DNA of 64,000 nucleotides from an uncultured Pelagibacteraceae bacterium (GCA_902576815.1 CACGWQ010000004.1:22798-86797); one strand, 5' to 3'; shown: positions 1-8,760, numbered from the stretch's first letter. Program-made: numbers and translations. The notes: generated by a model not told the origin, from the sequence alone.

Positions 1-39
1 CCTAAAAGAAAAAAACCAATTAAAACAAAAAAAGCATAA
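1..39 (+). CDS. C-terminal tail of an upstream gene (partial)
   Basis: The first 39 bases read in frame as a basic tail, PKRKKPIKTKKA, followed by TAA. The stop lies one base before the ATG of the PfkB gene, as expected for an operon partner. Only 12 codons are visible, so the product cannot be named. It could also be chance coding in AT-rich DNA. Confidence 0.4.
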   Translation, partial: PKRKKPIKTKKA

Positions 40-40
40 A

Positions 41-976
41 ATGAAAATTTTAGGAATAGGAAATGCAATTGTAGATGTAATTTGTAAAGTTGATGAAAAC
101 TTTATTAATCAAAATAGTCTTACAAAAGGAACAATGAAACTAATATTTGATGATAAAGAATTTCAATCAATGCTATCAAATTTAGATATTGAAAAAACGA
201 TATCAGGTGGCTCAGTTGCTAATTCTATAGTAGGATTATCACAATTGGGAAATAAAGTAGGTTTTATTGGAAAAGTTAGCGATGATAAATTAGGTATCAA
301 GTACGAAGAAGGTTTAAGAACAGAAAATGTTGAATATTTTTACACTAAAAAGAAAGAAGAATTACCAACTGGTACCTGTTTAATTTTAGTAACTCCAGAT
401 TCAGAGCGAACAATGTGTACATTTTTGGGAACAGCAGGAAAAATTAATGAAAGTGATTTTAGTACAGATGTTATAAAACAGTCTGAAATGATATTTCTAG
501 AAGGATACTTGTGGGACGAAGGTGAGCCTAAAAGAGCTTTTGAAAAGGCCATTAATAGCGCAAATAAAGTTACTATGTCTATGTCAGATCAATTTTGTGT
601 TGATAGACACAAGCCACATTTTTTAGATTTAGTAAAAAACAAATTAGACATCACATTTGCAAATGAACAAGAAATGATGTCATTGATAGATGCTAAAAAT
701 TTTAATGAAGTAATTGAGTTTGGTAAAAATTTAAAAAAGATGATTGTTATAACTCGAGGGGAAAAAGGAGCAATATCTATATTTGGCAATGAAGTAGCAG
801 AAAATGATGTTAAAAAAAATTTAAACATAAAAGATCTTACTGGAGCAGGTGATTTATTTGCAGCAGGTTTTTTACATGGATATTTGCATAATAAAAGTAT
901 GATGGAGTGTTTAGACAAAGGACGAGAAATGTCTTCAAAAGTTATTCAGCAAATAGGTGCAAGACTACAAGTTTAA
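41..976 (+). CDS. PfkB-family carbohydrate/nucleoside kinase (adenosine kinase-like)
   Basis: This is a ribokinase/PfkB-fold kinase of 311 aa, the usual family length. It would phosphorylate a sugar or nucleoside with ATP in the cytoplasm. The glycine-rich N-terminal signature GGSVANSIVGLSQLG lies around residues 55-70. The C-terminal signature DLTGAGDLFAAGF lies around residue 265, and the Asp of GAGD is the catalytic base in the family. The adenosine-kinase-like subgroup is the best guess, but substrate cannot be read from sequence; fructokinase or another sugar kinase is possible. The stop codon overlaps the ATG of the next gene (TAATG), so the two are probably translationally coupled. Confidence 0.85.
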   Translation: MKILGIGNAIVDVICKVDENFINQNSLTKGTMKLIFDDKEFQSMLSNLDIEKTISGGSVANSIVGLSQLGNKVGFIGKVSDDKLGIKYEEGLRTENVEYFYTKKKEELPTGTCLILVTPDSERTMCTFLGTAGKINESDFSTDVIKQSEMIFLEGYLWDEGEPKRAFEKAINSANKVTMSMSDQFCVDRHKPHFLDLVKNKLDITFANEQEMMSLIDAKNFNEVIEFGKNLKKMIVITRGEKGAISIFGNEVAENDVKKNLNIKDLTGAGDLFAAGFLHGYLHNKSMMECLDKGREMSSKVIQQIGARLQV

Positions 977-1584
977 TGGAAGAAAAAAATTTATATAAAC
1001 TTTTTCCGCAACCTGTTTTTAAGTTTAAATTGAATAACTATGAAGAGCATAATAAAGATTTACTAAAATATATTTATGATCTCTACAATAAAGATAAAAT
1101 AGGAGTTCAAAGATCAAACGTTAATGGTTGGCACTCAAAAAGTTTTATAATGAGCAAAAAGGATACTCCGCCTTTCAAGTTCTTTCAGGAAACAAAAAGA
1201 TATGTTTTAGAAGTCTTTAAAAAATATGGATGGAAGTACGATCCAAATAATGTAAGATTGACAGAAATGTGGGCAATCATTAATAAGAAAAATAATTTAA
1301 ATACAGCTCATACCCATCCAAATAATTATTTGAGTGCAGCATATTATGTAAAGGTTTCAAAAAATTGTGGAACAATAAAATTCTTAAATCCTAATTCTAT
1401 TTCTAGAGAGAGACATCCATTAATTGAAAAAGATACAGATTTGAATAAGAACACTGTTGAAATTACACCCAATGAAGGTGATTTATTAATATTTCCAGCC
1501 TATTTAACACACTCTGTTAATAGAAATATGTCCGAGGAGGATAGAGTCGTGATTAGTTTTAACATAGATATATTAAAGTCATAA
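976..1584 (+). CDS. TIGR02466-family putative 2OG-Fe(II) oxygenase
   Basis: This protein of about 202 aa resembles the TIGR02466 group of putative 2-oxoglutarate/Fe(II) oxygenases. Two histidine-containing segments look like metal ligands: HTHPNNYLSAAYYV near residue 112 and FPAYLTHSVNRN near residue 175. The track ORF starts earlier at 907, but those residues are out-of-frame reading of the kinase gene. The ATG at 976 overlaps the upstream stop and gives the normal family N-terminus (MEEKNLYKLFPQPVF). The substrate is unknown; relatives occur widely in marine bacteria and cyanophages. It converges on the ArfA-like ORF, with a 6-nt overlap of the 3' ends. Confidence 0.75.
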   Translation: MEEKNLYKLFPQPVFKFKLNNYEEHNKDLLKYIYDLYNKDKIGVQRSNVNGWHSKSFIMSKKDTPPFKFFQETKRYVLEVFKKYGWKYDPNNVRLTEMWAIINKKNNLNTAHTHPNNYLSAAYYVKVSKNCGTIKFLNPNSISRERHPLIEKDTDLNKNTVEITPNEGDLLIFPAYLTHSVNRNMSEEDRVVISFNIDILKS

Positions 1585-1701
1585 CTCTTTTAACTTTGTA
1601 TTTCTTTTATAACTACCTTTCCCCTTTTTGGGTCTCACTACCTTATGTTTAAATTTTTTTGTAAATAATTCTTTAGCAATTTTATTTTTTTTCTTTCTCA
1701 A
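1579..1701 (-). CDS. arfA: ArfA-like alternative ribosome-rescue factor (40 aa, not in ORF track)
   Basis: This minus-strand ORF reads L(M)RKKKNKIAKELF..., ending in KLKEL and a TGA stop. Its core, HKVVRPKKGKGSYKR, matches the conserved part of ArfA (E. coli has LFRQRVEKNKKGKGSYMR). In that family the basic tail sits in the mRNA channel of stalled ribosomes and recruits RF2. The start is inferred as TTG at 1699-1701, which overlaps the stop of the upstream regulator gene as TTGA; no ATG is available. At 40 aa it fits a minimal alphaproteobacterial ArfA without the hydrophobic tail that targets E. coli ArfA for degradation. A short CCC/GGG hairpin lies in the coding region, but it is weak. The identity rests on motif recognition only. 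Confidence 0.75.
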   Translation of the reverse strand: MRKKKNKIAKELFTKKFKHKVVRPKKGKGSYKRNTKLKEL

Positions 1702-2255
1702 TTGATTAAGTATCCAACTCTATTGCGTAATAAAAATTTTTTATCATCAAATTTATCAAATATTTTTTTTTTTAATCTATGAATGTGAGTTTCAACAGTA
1801 TGCGTTTCAAGATCATCTTTGTATCTCCAAACATTTTTTTGTAATTCCTTGATTGTTGCATTTTTATTTTCTTTCAAAAAAAGCAAGATATTTAACTCTT
1901 TTTCAGTTAATTTTACTTTTTGTTTTTTAAAAATTAAATTTCTAGAATTTATATCCAATACATATTTTCCTAATTTTGAACTTGAATTTTTTTCAAATTT
2001 GTATTTTAAAATTGAAATATTTATTTGCTCTAGAATCTTAAAAATTGTCTGTGGCTTTTTATCTAAAAGAATATGATTTTTAAAGTTCAGTCTTTTGGAG
2101 GAAATTATTAAAGTTTCTTTTGACAAAATACTATTGTATTTTGTTAATTCATTTGCTTTAACGTTAATAAATTTATAGTTAAAATCATCCGATAATTCTT
2201 CAAATATTGCATAAAGGACTGGTAAATTATAAACTAATATATTAGGAAGACTCAT
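1698..2255 (-). CDS. Orphan OmpR/PhoB-type winged-helix regulator with degenerate receiver domain
   Basis: This 185-aa protein has a clear C-terminal OmpR/PhoB-type DNA-binding domain: KLTEKELNILLFL, ELQKNVW, then the recognition helix THTVETHIHRLKKK and a C-terminal wing ending GYLIN. The N-terminal ~100 residues occupy the place of a receiver domain but lack a recognisable acidic pocket and phospho-acceptor Asp, so I infer phosphorylation-independent control. No kinase gene is adjacent. The ATG at 2255 is preferred over the TTG at 2261 in the track. Its start lies 6 bp from the start of the divergent L,D-transpeptidase gene, which makes that gene a candidate target. It is probably co-transcribed with the ArfA-like ORF downstream. 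Confidence 0.75.
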   Translation of the reverse strand: MSLPNILVYNLPVLYAIFEELSDDFNYKFINVKANELTKYNSILSKETLIISSKRLNFKNHILLDKKPQTIFKILEQINISILKYKFEKNSSSKLGKYVLDINSRNLIFKKQKVKLTEKELNILLFLKENKNATIKELQKNVWRYKDDLETHTVETHIHRLKKKIFDKFDDKKFLLRNRVGYLIN

Positions 2256-2261
2256 TACCAA

Positions 2262-2750
2262 ATGTTAATTAAGTTGAAAGACAAAAACAAGCTTATTGTA
2301 GATGAATTTATATTTAAATGTTGTATTGGTAAAAAAGGTCTAACCAATTTTAAGAAAGAGGGCGATTTAAAAACACCAAAAGGTACATTTAATTTAGGGT
2401 CTTTATTTTACAAATATAAAGCTGATATAAAACATAGTTCTTTGAAAAAAATAAAAATAAAAAGAAATATGGGTTGGTGTAATGATGTTAAAAGTAAACA
2501 ATATAATAAACTTGTTGAAATTTCAAAAGAAGAAAGTTTAGAAAAGCTATTTAGAAAAGATTATAAATATGATTTGATGATACCTATAGAGTATAACTAT
2601 AAAAAAGTTGTTGCAAATAAAGGTAGTGCGATTTTCTTGCATTTAACTAAGAATTATAACGGAACTGCTGGATGTATTGCTTTGAAAAAAAGAGATTTTT
2701 TAATAATGATAAAAATATTAGATAAAAGAAACCAAATCCTTATCAACTAA
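2262..2750 (+). CDS. YkuD-domain L,D-transpeptidase family protein
   Basis: This 162-aa protein matches the compact, signal-less YkuD group (COG3786-like). The N-terminal half carries CCIGKKGL...KEGDLKTPKGTF. The active-site region reads FLHLTKNYNGTAGCIAL, with the catalytic Cys in the AGC position and an upstream His. Family members form 3-3 cross-links in peptidoglycan or attach proteins to it. No signal peptide is visible, so how the product would reach the periplasm is unclear. It diverges from the orphan regulator and ends in a 4-nt stop overlap with yggS. Confidence 0.8.
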   Translation: MLIKLKDKNKLIVDEFIFKCCIGKKGLTNFKKEGDLKTPKGTFNLGSLFYKYKADIKHSSLKKIKIKRNMGWCNDVKSKQYNKLVEISKEESLEKLFRKDYKYDLMIPIEYNYKKVVANKGSAIFLHLTKNYNGTAGCIALKKRDFLIMIKILDKRNQILIN

Positions 2751-3409
2751 TTTCTTTCTCCAAATATTTTAGAACCAATTCTAAGATACGTAGATTTATA
2801 ATTCAAAGCATCTAAATAATCATTAGACATTCCCATACTTATTTGACTAATATTATATTTGATACTGATTTCTGACATTTTTGAAAAATAAGCAGAGGAT
2901 TTTTTATTAAATGGTGGAATACACATTATACCTATCACATCTAAGTTGAGACTTTTACAAAAATTATAAAATGCTCCAATTTTATCTTCATTAACACCAG
3001 ACTTTTGTTCTTCTTTCCCAATATTAATTTGAATAAAAACTTTTATATTTTTTTTTTGTTGTTCGCACTCTTTTGCTATCTTTAAAGCTAATTTCTCGCT
3101 ATCAAGAGAGTGAATATAATCAAATAGACTTACTGCTTGTTTTACTTTGTTAGTTTGTAGTCTTCCAATCATGTGAAGTTTTATTTTATTATTCTTTTTT
3201 TTTATATCATTCCATTTTTCAAATGCCTCTTGAACTTTATTTTCACCAAAATCTTCGTGACCATAATCTATCAAATGAGAAATATAAGTAATACTAAATG
3301 TTTTTGAAACGGCTATTATTTTTGGATTATATTGATTAATGTTTATTTCTGATATTTTTTTTTTTATTTTATTATTAATTTCAATTAAGTTCTGTATGGT
3401 AAAATGCAT
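2747..3409 (-). CDS. yggS: YggS/PROSC-family pyridoxal-phosphate homeostasis protein
   Basis: This 220-aa PLP-binding protein has the fold-type III barrel of the YggS/PLPBP family. The PLP lysine lies in IIAVSKTF near residue 36. HEDFGENKVQEAF and SLDSEKLALKIAKE follow, and the phosphate-binding ISMGMSNDY is near the C-terminus. Family members are not enzymes in the usual sense but buffer PLP and affect amino- and keto-acid pools. The start codon is half of a palindromic ATGCAT shared with the divergent ThiE-like gene. The stop shares CTAA with the convergent L,D-transpeptidase gene. Confidence 0.9.
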   Translation of the reverse strand: MHFTIQNLIEINNKIKKKISEININQYNPKIIAVSKTFSITYISHLIDYGHEDFGENKVQEAFEKWNDIKKKNNKIKLHMIGRLQTNKVKQAVSLFDYIHSLDSEKLALKIAKECEQQKKNIKVFIQINIGKEEQKSGVNEDKIGAFYNFCKSLNLDVIGIMCIPPFNKKSSAYFSKMSEISIKYNISQISMGMSNDYLDALNYKSTYLRIGSKIFGERN

Positions 3410-3964
3410 AAATTTTTAAAAAAATATTATTTTATTAACAAGTTTGATCCTACTGAACTTAATTTACTAAATAAAGATATAATTTTAATTTACAGGAATT
3501 ATAATATTAAGGTAAAAACAAAAAATATAATTAATCTTAAAAAATATTGTAAAAAGAACAGAAGAATCCTCTTAATTTCTAATGATTTTAAAATGGCATT
3601 AAGTTTAGATTTAGATGGAGTTTATTTACCTTCATTTAACAAGGAAATAAAATTTAATAATTTTGCAATCAAAAAGAAATTTAGAATTTTAGGATCTGCT
3701 CATAACTACAAAGAGATAAGAATAAAAGAAGCACAAAAAGTAAATGAAATATTTATTTCATCTCTTTTTAAAAAGAAAAGTACTTTCTTAGGTTTTAATA
3801 AGTTCAATATTTTAAATAAATTAACCAATAAAAAAATTATTGCCCTTGGAGGTATAAATAGCAAAAATATTAAGCTTTTAAAACTTTTGAAAGTGAGAGG
3901 GTATGCTGGAATTAGTTTTTTTCAAAAAAAAAAGGGGGGCCGAAACCCCCCTTTTAATAAGTAA
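3404..3964 (+). CDS. ThiE/TenI-like thiamine phosphate synthase family protein
   Basis: This 186-aa protein resembles the TMP synthase/TenI barrel. LDLDGVYLPS corresponds to the family DGxHL strand, GSAHNYKE to the segment after it, and IIALGGINSKNIKLL to the C-terminal GGI phosphate-binding loop. ThiE joins HMP-PP and thiazole phosphate. The N-terminal part is divergent, so a TenI-like or degenerate role is possible. The last residues (GGRNPPFNK) are encoded by the G-rich hairpin that serves as the porin terminator. The gene starts in the ATGCAT shared with yggS, so its promoter must lie inside yggS. Confidence 0.65.
   Translation: MHKFLKKYYFINKFDPTELNLLNKDIILIYRNYNIKVKTKNIINLKKYCKKNRRILLISNDFKMALSLDLDGVYLPSFNKEIKFNNFAIKKKFRILGSAHNYKEIRIKEAQKVNEIFISSLFKKKSTFLGFNKFNILNKLTNKKIIALGGINSKNIKLLKLLKVRGYAGISFFQKKKGGRNPPFNK
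3924..3955. terminator. Intrinsic terminator of the porin gene, embedded in the ThiE-like CDS
   Basis: GGGGGG at 3934-3939 pairs with CCCCCC at 3946-3951 around a 6-nt loop. Read on the minus strand, the stem is followed by about ten T residues, which is a strong intrinsic terminator for the porin gene ending at 3980. Read on the plus strand the T-run is only four long, and the hairpin lies inside the last codons of the ThiE-like gene. Confidence 0.85.
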
Positions 3965-3979
3965 TCTAAATAAACTTAT

Positions 3980-4951
3980 TTAGAATGCAAAACTTACTGA
4001 TACTTCATAACCTTCTTCATCGTTACTTGAATTACCAGCTACGTTATCAGTTGAGTTAAATGCACCACCAAATGTCATTGATCCCATTGTGTAAGAAACA
4101 CTGAAACCTGATGACTCTTGGTCAACTAATGAAGTATTACCGTATTCATATTCATGAATACCGTAACTGACTGATAGATCATCGCTAACTGCGTAAGAAG
4201 CAGAATAAGCTAAAGTATCAGCATCACTAGTTACGCCACCTTGAACATCAGACTCTGCAGTTTGATATCCAACTGTTACTGGTCCATAAGCATATGTAAT
4301 GAACATAGTTTCTTGTTCATCAAATGCTGCAGAAGTTTCTTTGTTTTCACCTTCTGCGTAACCAATTGTTAATCCTTCTACACCTGTGTATGTAACACCA
4401 AAGTCAGAATATGACTCTACTACACCAGCTTCTTGGTTGTAGTATGATGCATATACACTTATAGAATCCGCGAAAGTGTTTGAGTAACTAAACATATCGT
4501 TTCCACCACCATCATCAGCAGCAGCACCGTTGTTATTTAGCACATCCCATACTTCTTCATAAGCGTGTGGCATCATATCATCATATTTTCCAACAGCTGT
4601 ACTTCCGCCGTGACCAGCGAATGTTATTGTACCCATTTCATTCATATCGATTGAGATAGAGTGCGAGTCAAATGGACCGCCATCCATTGCACCTTGATCT
4701 AACTCAAAGCTTGTTGACACAGTCATACCGTTATCCATTTCACCTGATGCAGTAAAAGTTACACTGTTACCCATTGTGAAACCGTTACCAGATGTATTTG
4801 ACAACGCTGTTGCAGCACTATCAGGATATGTCTCAGAAATGCTTGTTAAACCGATAGATGAACTACCAGAAACAGACATGTCTGCCATAGCTGATGTAGC
4901 TACTAGGGAACCTGCAAGAGCAGTTAACCCTACTTTTTTTAGTTTGTTCAT
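3980..4951 (-). CDS. Major outer-membrane porin (Porin_4-like)
   Basis: This 323-aa protein is a gram-negative general porin. A signal peptide MNKLKKVGLTALAGSLVATSAMA ends before DMSVSGSSS. Alternating amphipathic strands, many Gly/Ser/Thr/Tyr and few Lys follow. The C-terminus VSVSFAF ends in Phe, the usual BAM recognition signal. Base composition is visibly richer in GC than its neighbours, consistent with optimised codons of a very abundant protein. A strong Shine-Dalgarno AAGGAG precedes the ATG by 8 nt. The gene stands alone, with its own terminator and a roughly 220-bp upstream region containing tandem AATTACCAAA repeats. Confidence 0.9.
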   Translation of the reverse strand: MNKLKKVGLTALAGSLVATSAMADMSVSGSSSIGLTSISETYPDSAATALSNTSGNGFTMGNSVTFTASGEMDNGMTVSTSFELDQGAMDGGPFDSHSISIDMNEMGTITFAGHGGSTAVGKYDDMMPHAYEEVWDVLNNNGAAADDGGGNDMFSYSNTFADSISVYASYYNQEAGVVESYSDFGVTYTGVEGLTIGYAEGENKETSAAFDEQETMFITYAYGPVTVGYQTAESDVQGGVTSDADTLAYSASYAVSDDLSVSYGIHEYEYGNTSLVDQESSGFSVSYTMGSMTFGGAFNSTDNVAGNSSNDEEGYEVSVSFAF

Positions 4952-4993
4952 ATTTATACTCCTTATGTATATAATTAATTATAAACATTGCCA

Positions 4994-5003
4994 AATTACC
5001 AAA
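4994..5003 (+). repeat. Direct repeat AATTACCAAA, copy 1, upstream of porin
   Basis: A 10-bp direct repeat lies 43 bp upstream of the porin ATG. An identical copy starts at 5034, exactly 40 bp away (about four helical turns), so a tandem operator is conceivable. In AT-rich DNA a chance match cannot be excluded. Confidence 0.4.
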
Positions 5004-5033
5004 AAAATGTTGGAATTCTTGATTTTTTCATAG

Positions 5034-5043
5034 AATTACCAAA
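5034..5043 (+). repeat. Direct repeat AATTACCAAA, copy 2, upstream of porin
   Basis: This is the second copy of the 10-bp repeat found at 4994-5003. It lies on the same strand, 40 bp further from the porin start. Confidence 0.4.
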
Positions 5044-5172
5044 TTAATGTGTATGTGTTGTATTTATGCATCACTTTTTACACTTATTATCCTTACCCTT
5101 TTCGATGTATTTAAAATATAAAATTGAAATTTAAGTTTAAATATTAGCAAATCGTATGTAATTAACACTATC

Positions 5173-5733
5173 ATGCAAAACAAATTAACATCAATTATAG
5201 TAGGATTTTTAATAATTCTTTTCCTAAACTCTTGTGCAGGCTTCAAACCAGGAGATGCTCGTAAAAACCCCCCAGATCCCAGAGAAAGGGTAAAAAGAAA
5301 TATTGAAGAAGGAAGAGGTTTTAGATTGATGGACTCTATAAACACTAGCGGAACAAATTTTGAATTTGCAACTTCAAACGAGTTATGGAGAGCAAGCTTG
5401 GATACCATTGATTTCATGCCTTTAGCTTTAGCAAATTATAGTGGAGGAATTTTAGTTACAGATTGGTATTCAGATGGTGGGAATAATAATGAGTCAATAA
5501 AAATTTCAATTCGTTTTTTATCGAATGAAGTTAGAGCTGATGCGCTAGACATAAAGATCTTTTACAAACAATGTTCAAGTGTTTCACAATGCTCTGTTAG
5601 TGAAAGAGGTGGGCAGATAGAAAAAGAATTAAAAACAAAAATTTTAAGACAAGCAGCTATTTATGTAAAAATTAAAGAAGAAAACAAGGAATTCAAAGAA
5701 TACGAAGGTAGACTTGAAACCCCAGGTGATTAA
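5173..5733 (+). CDS. DUF3576-family outer-membrane lipoprotein
   Basis: This 186-aa protein begins with a lipoprotein signal, [16 protein letters not shown], with the lipobox Cys near residue 22. The remainder matches the alphaproteobacterial DUF3576 domain, including [23 protein letters not shown] and ILVTDWYSD. The function of the family is unknown, but it is regularly found next to leuS and lptE, as here. It probably sits in the outer membrane facing the periplasm. The gene is the first of a plus-strand run with leuS, lptE and holA. Confidence 0.85.
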   Translation: MQNKLTSIIVGFLIILFLNSCAGFKPGDARKNPPDPRERVKRNIEEGRGFRLMDSINTSGTNFEFATSNELWRASLDTIDFMPLALANYSGGILVTDWYSDGGNNNESIKISIRFLSNEVRADALDIKIFYKQCSSVSQCSVSERGGQIEKELKTKILRQAAIYVKIKEENKEFKEYEGRLETPGD

Positions 5734-5750
5734 GTGCAAAATCTTTTAAA

Positions 5751-8294
5751 GTGGAAAGATACAATTTTAAAACTGTAGAAAGAAAATGGCAAAATTTATG
5801 GGAGAAAAATAATTTTTTTTCTACCAAGCTAGATAAGACAAAGAAAAAATTTTATTGTCTTGAAATGTTTCCGTATCCATCAGGAAAAATTCATATGGGA
5901 CATGTTCGAAATTATACAATTGGTGACGTATTATCTAGATATAAAACTTTGGAGGGTTTCAATGTATTGCATCCAATGGGATGGGATGCTTTTGGTATGC
6001 CTGCAGAAAATGCAGCCAGAGATAATAATTTAGATCCAAAAGATTGGACAAACTCAAATATCGACACAATGAAAAAACAGCTAAAAAAACTTGGATTATC
6101 TATAGATTGGGATCGCGAAATTTCAACATGTTCAGAAGATTACTACAAACATCAACAAACTTTTTTTCTAGAACTTCTTGAAAAAAAACTGGTCTACAGA
6201 AAAGAAAATTATGTTAATTGGGATCCAATAGATGAAACAGTTCTTGCAAATGAGCAAGTGATAGATGGAAAAGGATGGAGGTCAGGTGCTGTAGTTGAAA
6301 GAAAAAAATTAAGTCAATGGTTTTTCAACATTTCAAAATTTTCACAAGATTTATTAGATGGTTTAGAAAAATTAGATACATGGCCTAATAAAGTAAAAAC
6401 TATGCAAAAAAATTGGATTGGTAAATCATTTGGATGTGAAATAGAGTTTAAAGTTGAGGGAAATCTTCCAGTTGAAAAGATTAAATGTTTTACTACCAGA
6501 CCGGATACACTTTTTGGATTTTCTTTTTTAGCACTATCAGTTGATCATGAGGTATCAAAATACTTCATAGATGATGAGGAATTCATTAAATTTAAAGAAG
6601 AGTGTTCGAAAATGGGTACCACTGAAGAGGCTATAGCAGTTGGGGAAAAGATAGGCTTTAAAACTGGTCTTGAGGCCATAAATCCTTTAAAACCAAATGA
6701 AAAGGTACCGATTTATTTCGCTAATTTCGTTTTAATGGATTATGGATTTGGAGCAGTATTTGGCTGTCCAGCACATGATCAAAGAGACTTCGATTTTGCT
6801 AAGAAATATAAACTTGATATCAAAACAGTTGTAAGACCTTTTGATAAAGATGATACATTTAAAGTAGATGACGAATCCTATCCTGGTGCAGGAATATTAA
6901 TAAATTCAGAATTTCTAAATGGTCTTGAAGCTCCGAAAGATTCGGTCACCAAAACTATAGAAATATTAGAGAAGAAAAAATTGGGCAATAAACAAATTAA
7001 TTATAGACTAAAAGACTGGGGTGTTTCTAGGCAAAGATACTGGGGTTGTCCTATACCAATAGTTTATGATGAAAAAGGAAAAATACATCCAGTTCCTAAA
7101 TCTATGTTGCCAGTAAAATTACCAGAAAATATAGACCTTAATGTCAAAGGTAATCCTCTAGATAATCAAAAATCATGGAAGGAAGTGACTATAGATGGGA
7201 AAAAGTACACAAGAGAAACTGATACACTTGATACCTTTGTATGTTCATCCTGGTATTATTTAAGATTTTGCTCTCCTAATGAGAGAAGCTATGGTTTTAA
7301 AAAAGAAGAAATAGATTATTGGATGCCAGTCGATCAATATATAGGTGGAGTTGAGCATGCAATATTGCATTTATTGTACTCAAGATTTTTTACAAGAGCG
7401 ATAAATTATGAAAACAAAAATTTTAACGTAACTGAACCATTTAAAAGTTTATTCACTCAAGGCATGGTGTGTCATGAGACTTATAAGGATAAGGATAATA
7501 ATTGGTTAAGTCCCGATCAGGTAGAAAAAGTTAATAACAAATACTTTATTAAGGGTAGAAATAATGAAATTGTAAAAGTGGGGCCCTCAGAGTCAATGTC
7601 TAAATCAAAAAAAAATGTAATTGATCCTGAATTTATAATTGAAAATTATGGTGCTGACTCTGTTAGACTATTTATTTTATCAGACAGTCCTCCGGAAAAA
7701 GATGTACAATGGTCAGAACAAGGAATGGTGTCTTCGTATAAGTTTATTCAAAAATTATGGACGTTGCATAATGAAATAATGATAAATATAAAAAAAGAAA
7801 ATTTAGGTGAAATCGATTTAAAAATTGAAAAATTTACTAACCAGACGATAGCAAAGATAACTAATAATTTAGATAAATTTAATTATAATGTAATTATAGC
7901 AAATATGTACGAAACATATAATTATTTAGCTAATTATATAAAAAATAGTAAAAATATAAAAAATTTATCTGAAAATTATAAGAAAATACTAATTTGTTTT
8001 TCACCTATAATACCTCATTTCTCAAGTGAATGTTTAAGTGATCTTGGTAGCGAAGGTAATTTGAATTGGCCAAAATATGATGAAAATCTTTTAGAAAACG
8101 ATAAAATTAATGTTGTTATACAAATAAATGGAAAAAAAAGGACTGTTTTAAACGTGAACAAAGGTATTGAAGAAACAAAACTTTTGGAAACTGTAAAAAA
8201 AGATAAAATGACAAGTAAATATTTAATTAATATTAGTATAAAAAAAATTATCTATATCCAAGATAGGTTAATGAATATTTTAATAAATGATTAG
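5751..8294 (+). CDS. leuS: Leucyl-tRNA synthetase
   Basis: This 847-aa class Ia synthetase charges tRNA-Leu with leucine in the cytoplasm. The HIGH motif is HMGH at residues 48-51 in [16 protein letters not shown]. The CP1 editing domain follows (TTRPDTLFG, then [17 protein letters not shown]). The KMSKS motif is MSKSK at about residue 616. Length is normal. Translation starts with GTG at 5751; no upstream ATG in frame gives the family N-terminus. It overlaps lptE by 8 nt, a typical alphaproteobacterial leuS-lptE-holA arrangement. Confidence 0.97.
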   Translation: MERYNFKTVERKWQNLWEKNNFFSTKLDKTKKKFYCLEMFPYPSGKIHMGHVRNYTIGDVLSRYKTLEGFNVLHPMGWDAFGMPAENAARDNNLDPKDWTNSNIDTMKKQLKKLGLSIDWDREISTCSEDYYKHQQTFFLELLEKKLVYRKENYVNWDPIDETVLANEQVIDGKGWRSGAVVERKKLSQWFFNISKFSQDLLDGLEKLDTWPNKVKTMQKNWIGKSFGCEIEFKVEGNLPVEKIKCFTTRPDTLFGFSFLALSVDHEVSKYFIDDEEFIKFKEECSKMGTTEEAIAVGEKIGFKTGLEAINPLKPNEKVPIYFANFVLMDYGFGAVFGCPAHDQRDFDFAKKYKLDIKTVVRPFDKDDTFKVDDESYPGAGILINSEFLNGLEAPKDSVTKTIEILEKKKLGNKQINYRLKDWGVSRQRYWGCPIPIVYDEKGKIHPVPKSMLPVKLPENIDLNVKGNPLDNQKSWKEVTIDGKKYTRETDTLDTFVCSSWYYLRFCSPNERSYGFKKEEIDYWMPVDQYIGGVEHAILHLLYSRFFTRAINYENKNFNVTEPFKSLFTQGMVCHETYKDKDNNWLSPDQVEKVNNKYFIKGRNNEIVKVGPSESMSKSKKNVIDPEFIIENYGADSVRLFILSDSPPEKDVQWSEQGMVSSYKFIQKLWTLHNEIMINIKKENLGEIDLKIEKFTNQTIAKITNNLDKFNYNVIIANMYETYNYLANYIKNSKNIKNLSENYKKILICFSPIIPHFSSECLSDLGSEGNLNWPKYDENLLENDKINVVIQINGKKRTVLNVNKGIEETKLLETVKKDKMTSKYLINISIKKIIYIQDRLMNILIND

Positions 8295-8760
8295 ATTTAT
8301 AAATACAATATTTGTTTTATTATTTATTACAAGTTGTGGGTATAGTCCAATGTTAGCGGGAAAGGATTATCCTTTTATTATAAATGATATAAAAGTCGAA
8401 GGAAACAAAAGAAAAGTTAATTCTTTACTTATAAATAATTTAAAAAATTCTATAAGCAAAAGAGATAAGGGAGAAGCTATCAATAAAATTAAATATGACT
8501 TGGAAATTATTACCAACTTTTCAAGATCAGTAATTTCTAGCGACTCGAAAGGTGATCCAACTACTTTTGAGCAAAATATTGAGGTTGAAGTTATAATTTT
8601 TAAAGATGGAAACATGTTGAAGGAAGTTACTATAAAAAAGAAAAATACTTATAATAATTTAGAGGATAAATTTGAACTAGAAAAATACGAAGATAATTTA
8701 ATAGAAAATTTGTGTTATAATATTGCCGATAGAATAATGACGATTCTTTCAAATGTTTAA
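8287..8760 (+). CDS. lptE: LPS-assembly lipoprotein LptE
   Basis: This 157-aa lipoprotein has signal [21 protein letters not shown], whose CGYSP lipobox is characteristic of LptE/RlpB. LptE plugs the LptD barrel, which inserts LPS in the outer leaflet. The rest is weakly conserved, as usual for the family. Position between leuS and holA, with an 8-nt overlap on one side and a 1-nt TAATG overlap on the other, supports the call. Confidence 0.88.
   Translation: MIRFINTIFVLLFITSCGYSPMLAGKDYPFIINDIKVEGNKRKVNSLLINNLKNSISKRDKGEAINKIKYDLEIITNFSRSVISSDSKGDPTTFEQNIEVEVIIFKDGNMLKEVTIKKKNTYNNLEDKFELEKYEDNLIENLCYNIADRIMTILSNV

Larger units (their letters stand above)
4952..5172. promoter_or_regulatory. 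Divergent regulatory region between porin and DUF3576 gene
   Basis: This 221-bp AT-rich gap must hold the porin promoter (minus) and the DUF3576 gene promoter (plus). On the minus strand a TATAAT lies about 26 bp before the porin SD, but no convincing -35 is seen at standard spacing. Two copies of AATTACCAAA lie upstream at 4994 and 5034. Confidence 0.5.

Noticed and set aside
907-975. Upstream start of the TIGR02466 ORF
   Set aside because: It lies inside the kinase gene in another frame. The ATG at 976 overlaps the stop and gives the family N-terminus.
3924-3939. A10-G6 tract as a phase-variable slippage site
   Set aside because: Long A tracts are common in this AT-rich genome and this one is explained by the porin terminator. 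Nothing suggests switching.
5064-5417. Minus-strand 117-aa ORF
   Set aside because: It is the shadow of the DUF3576 gene and has no family features.
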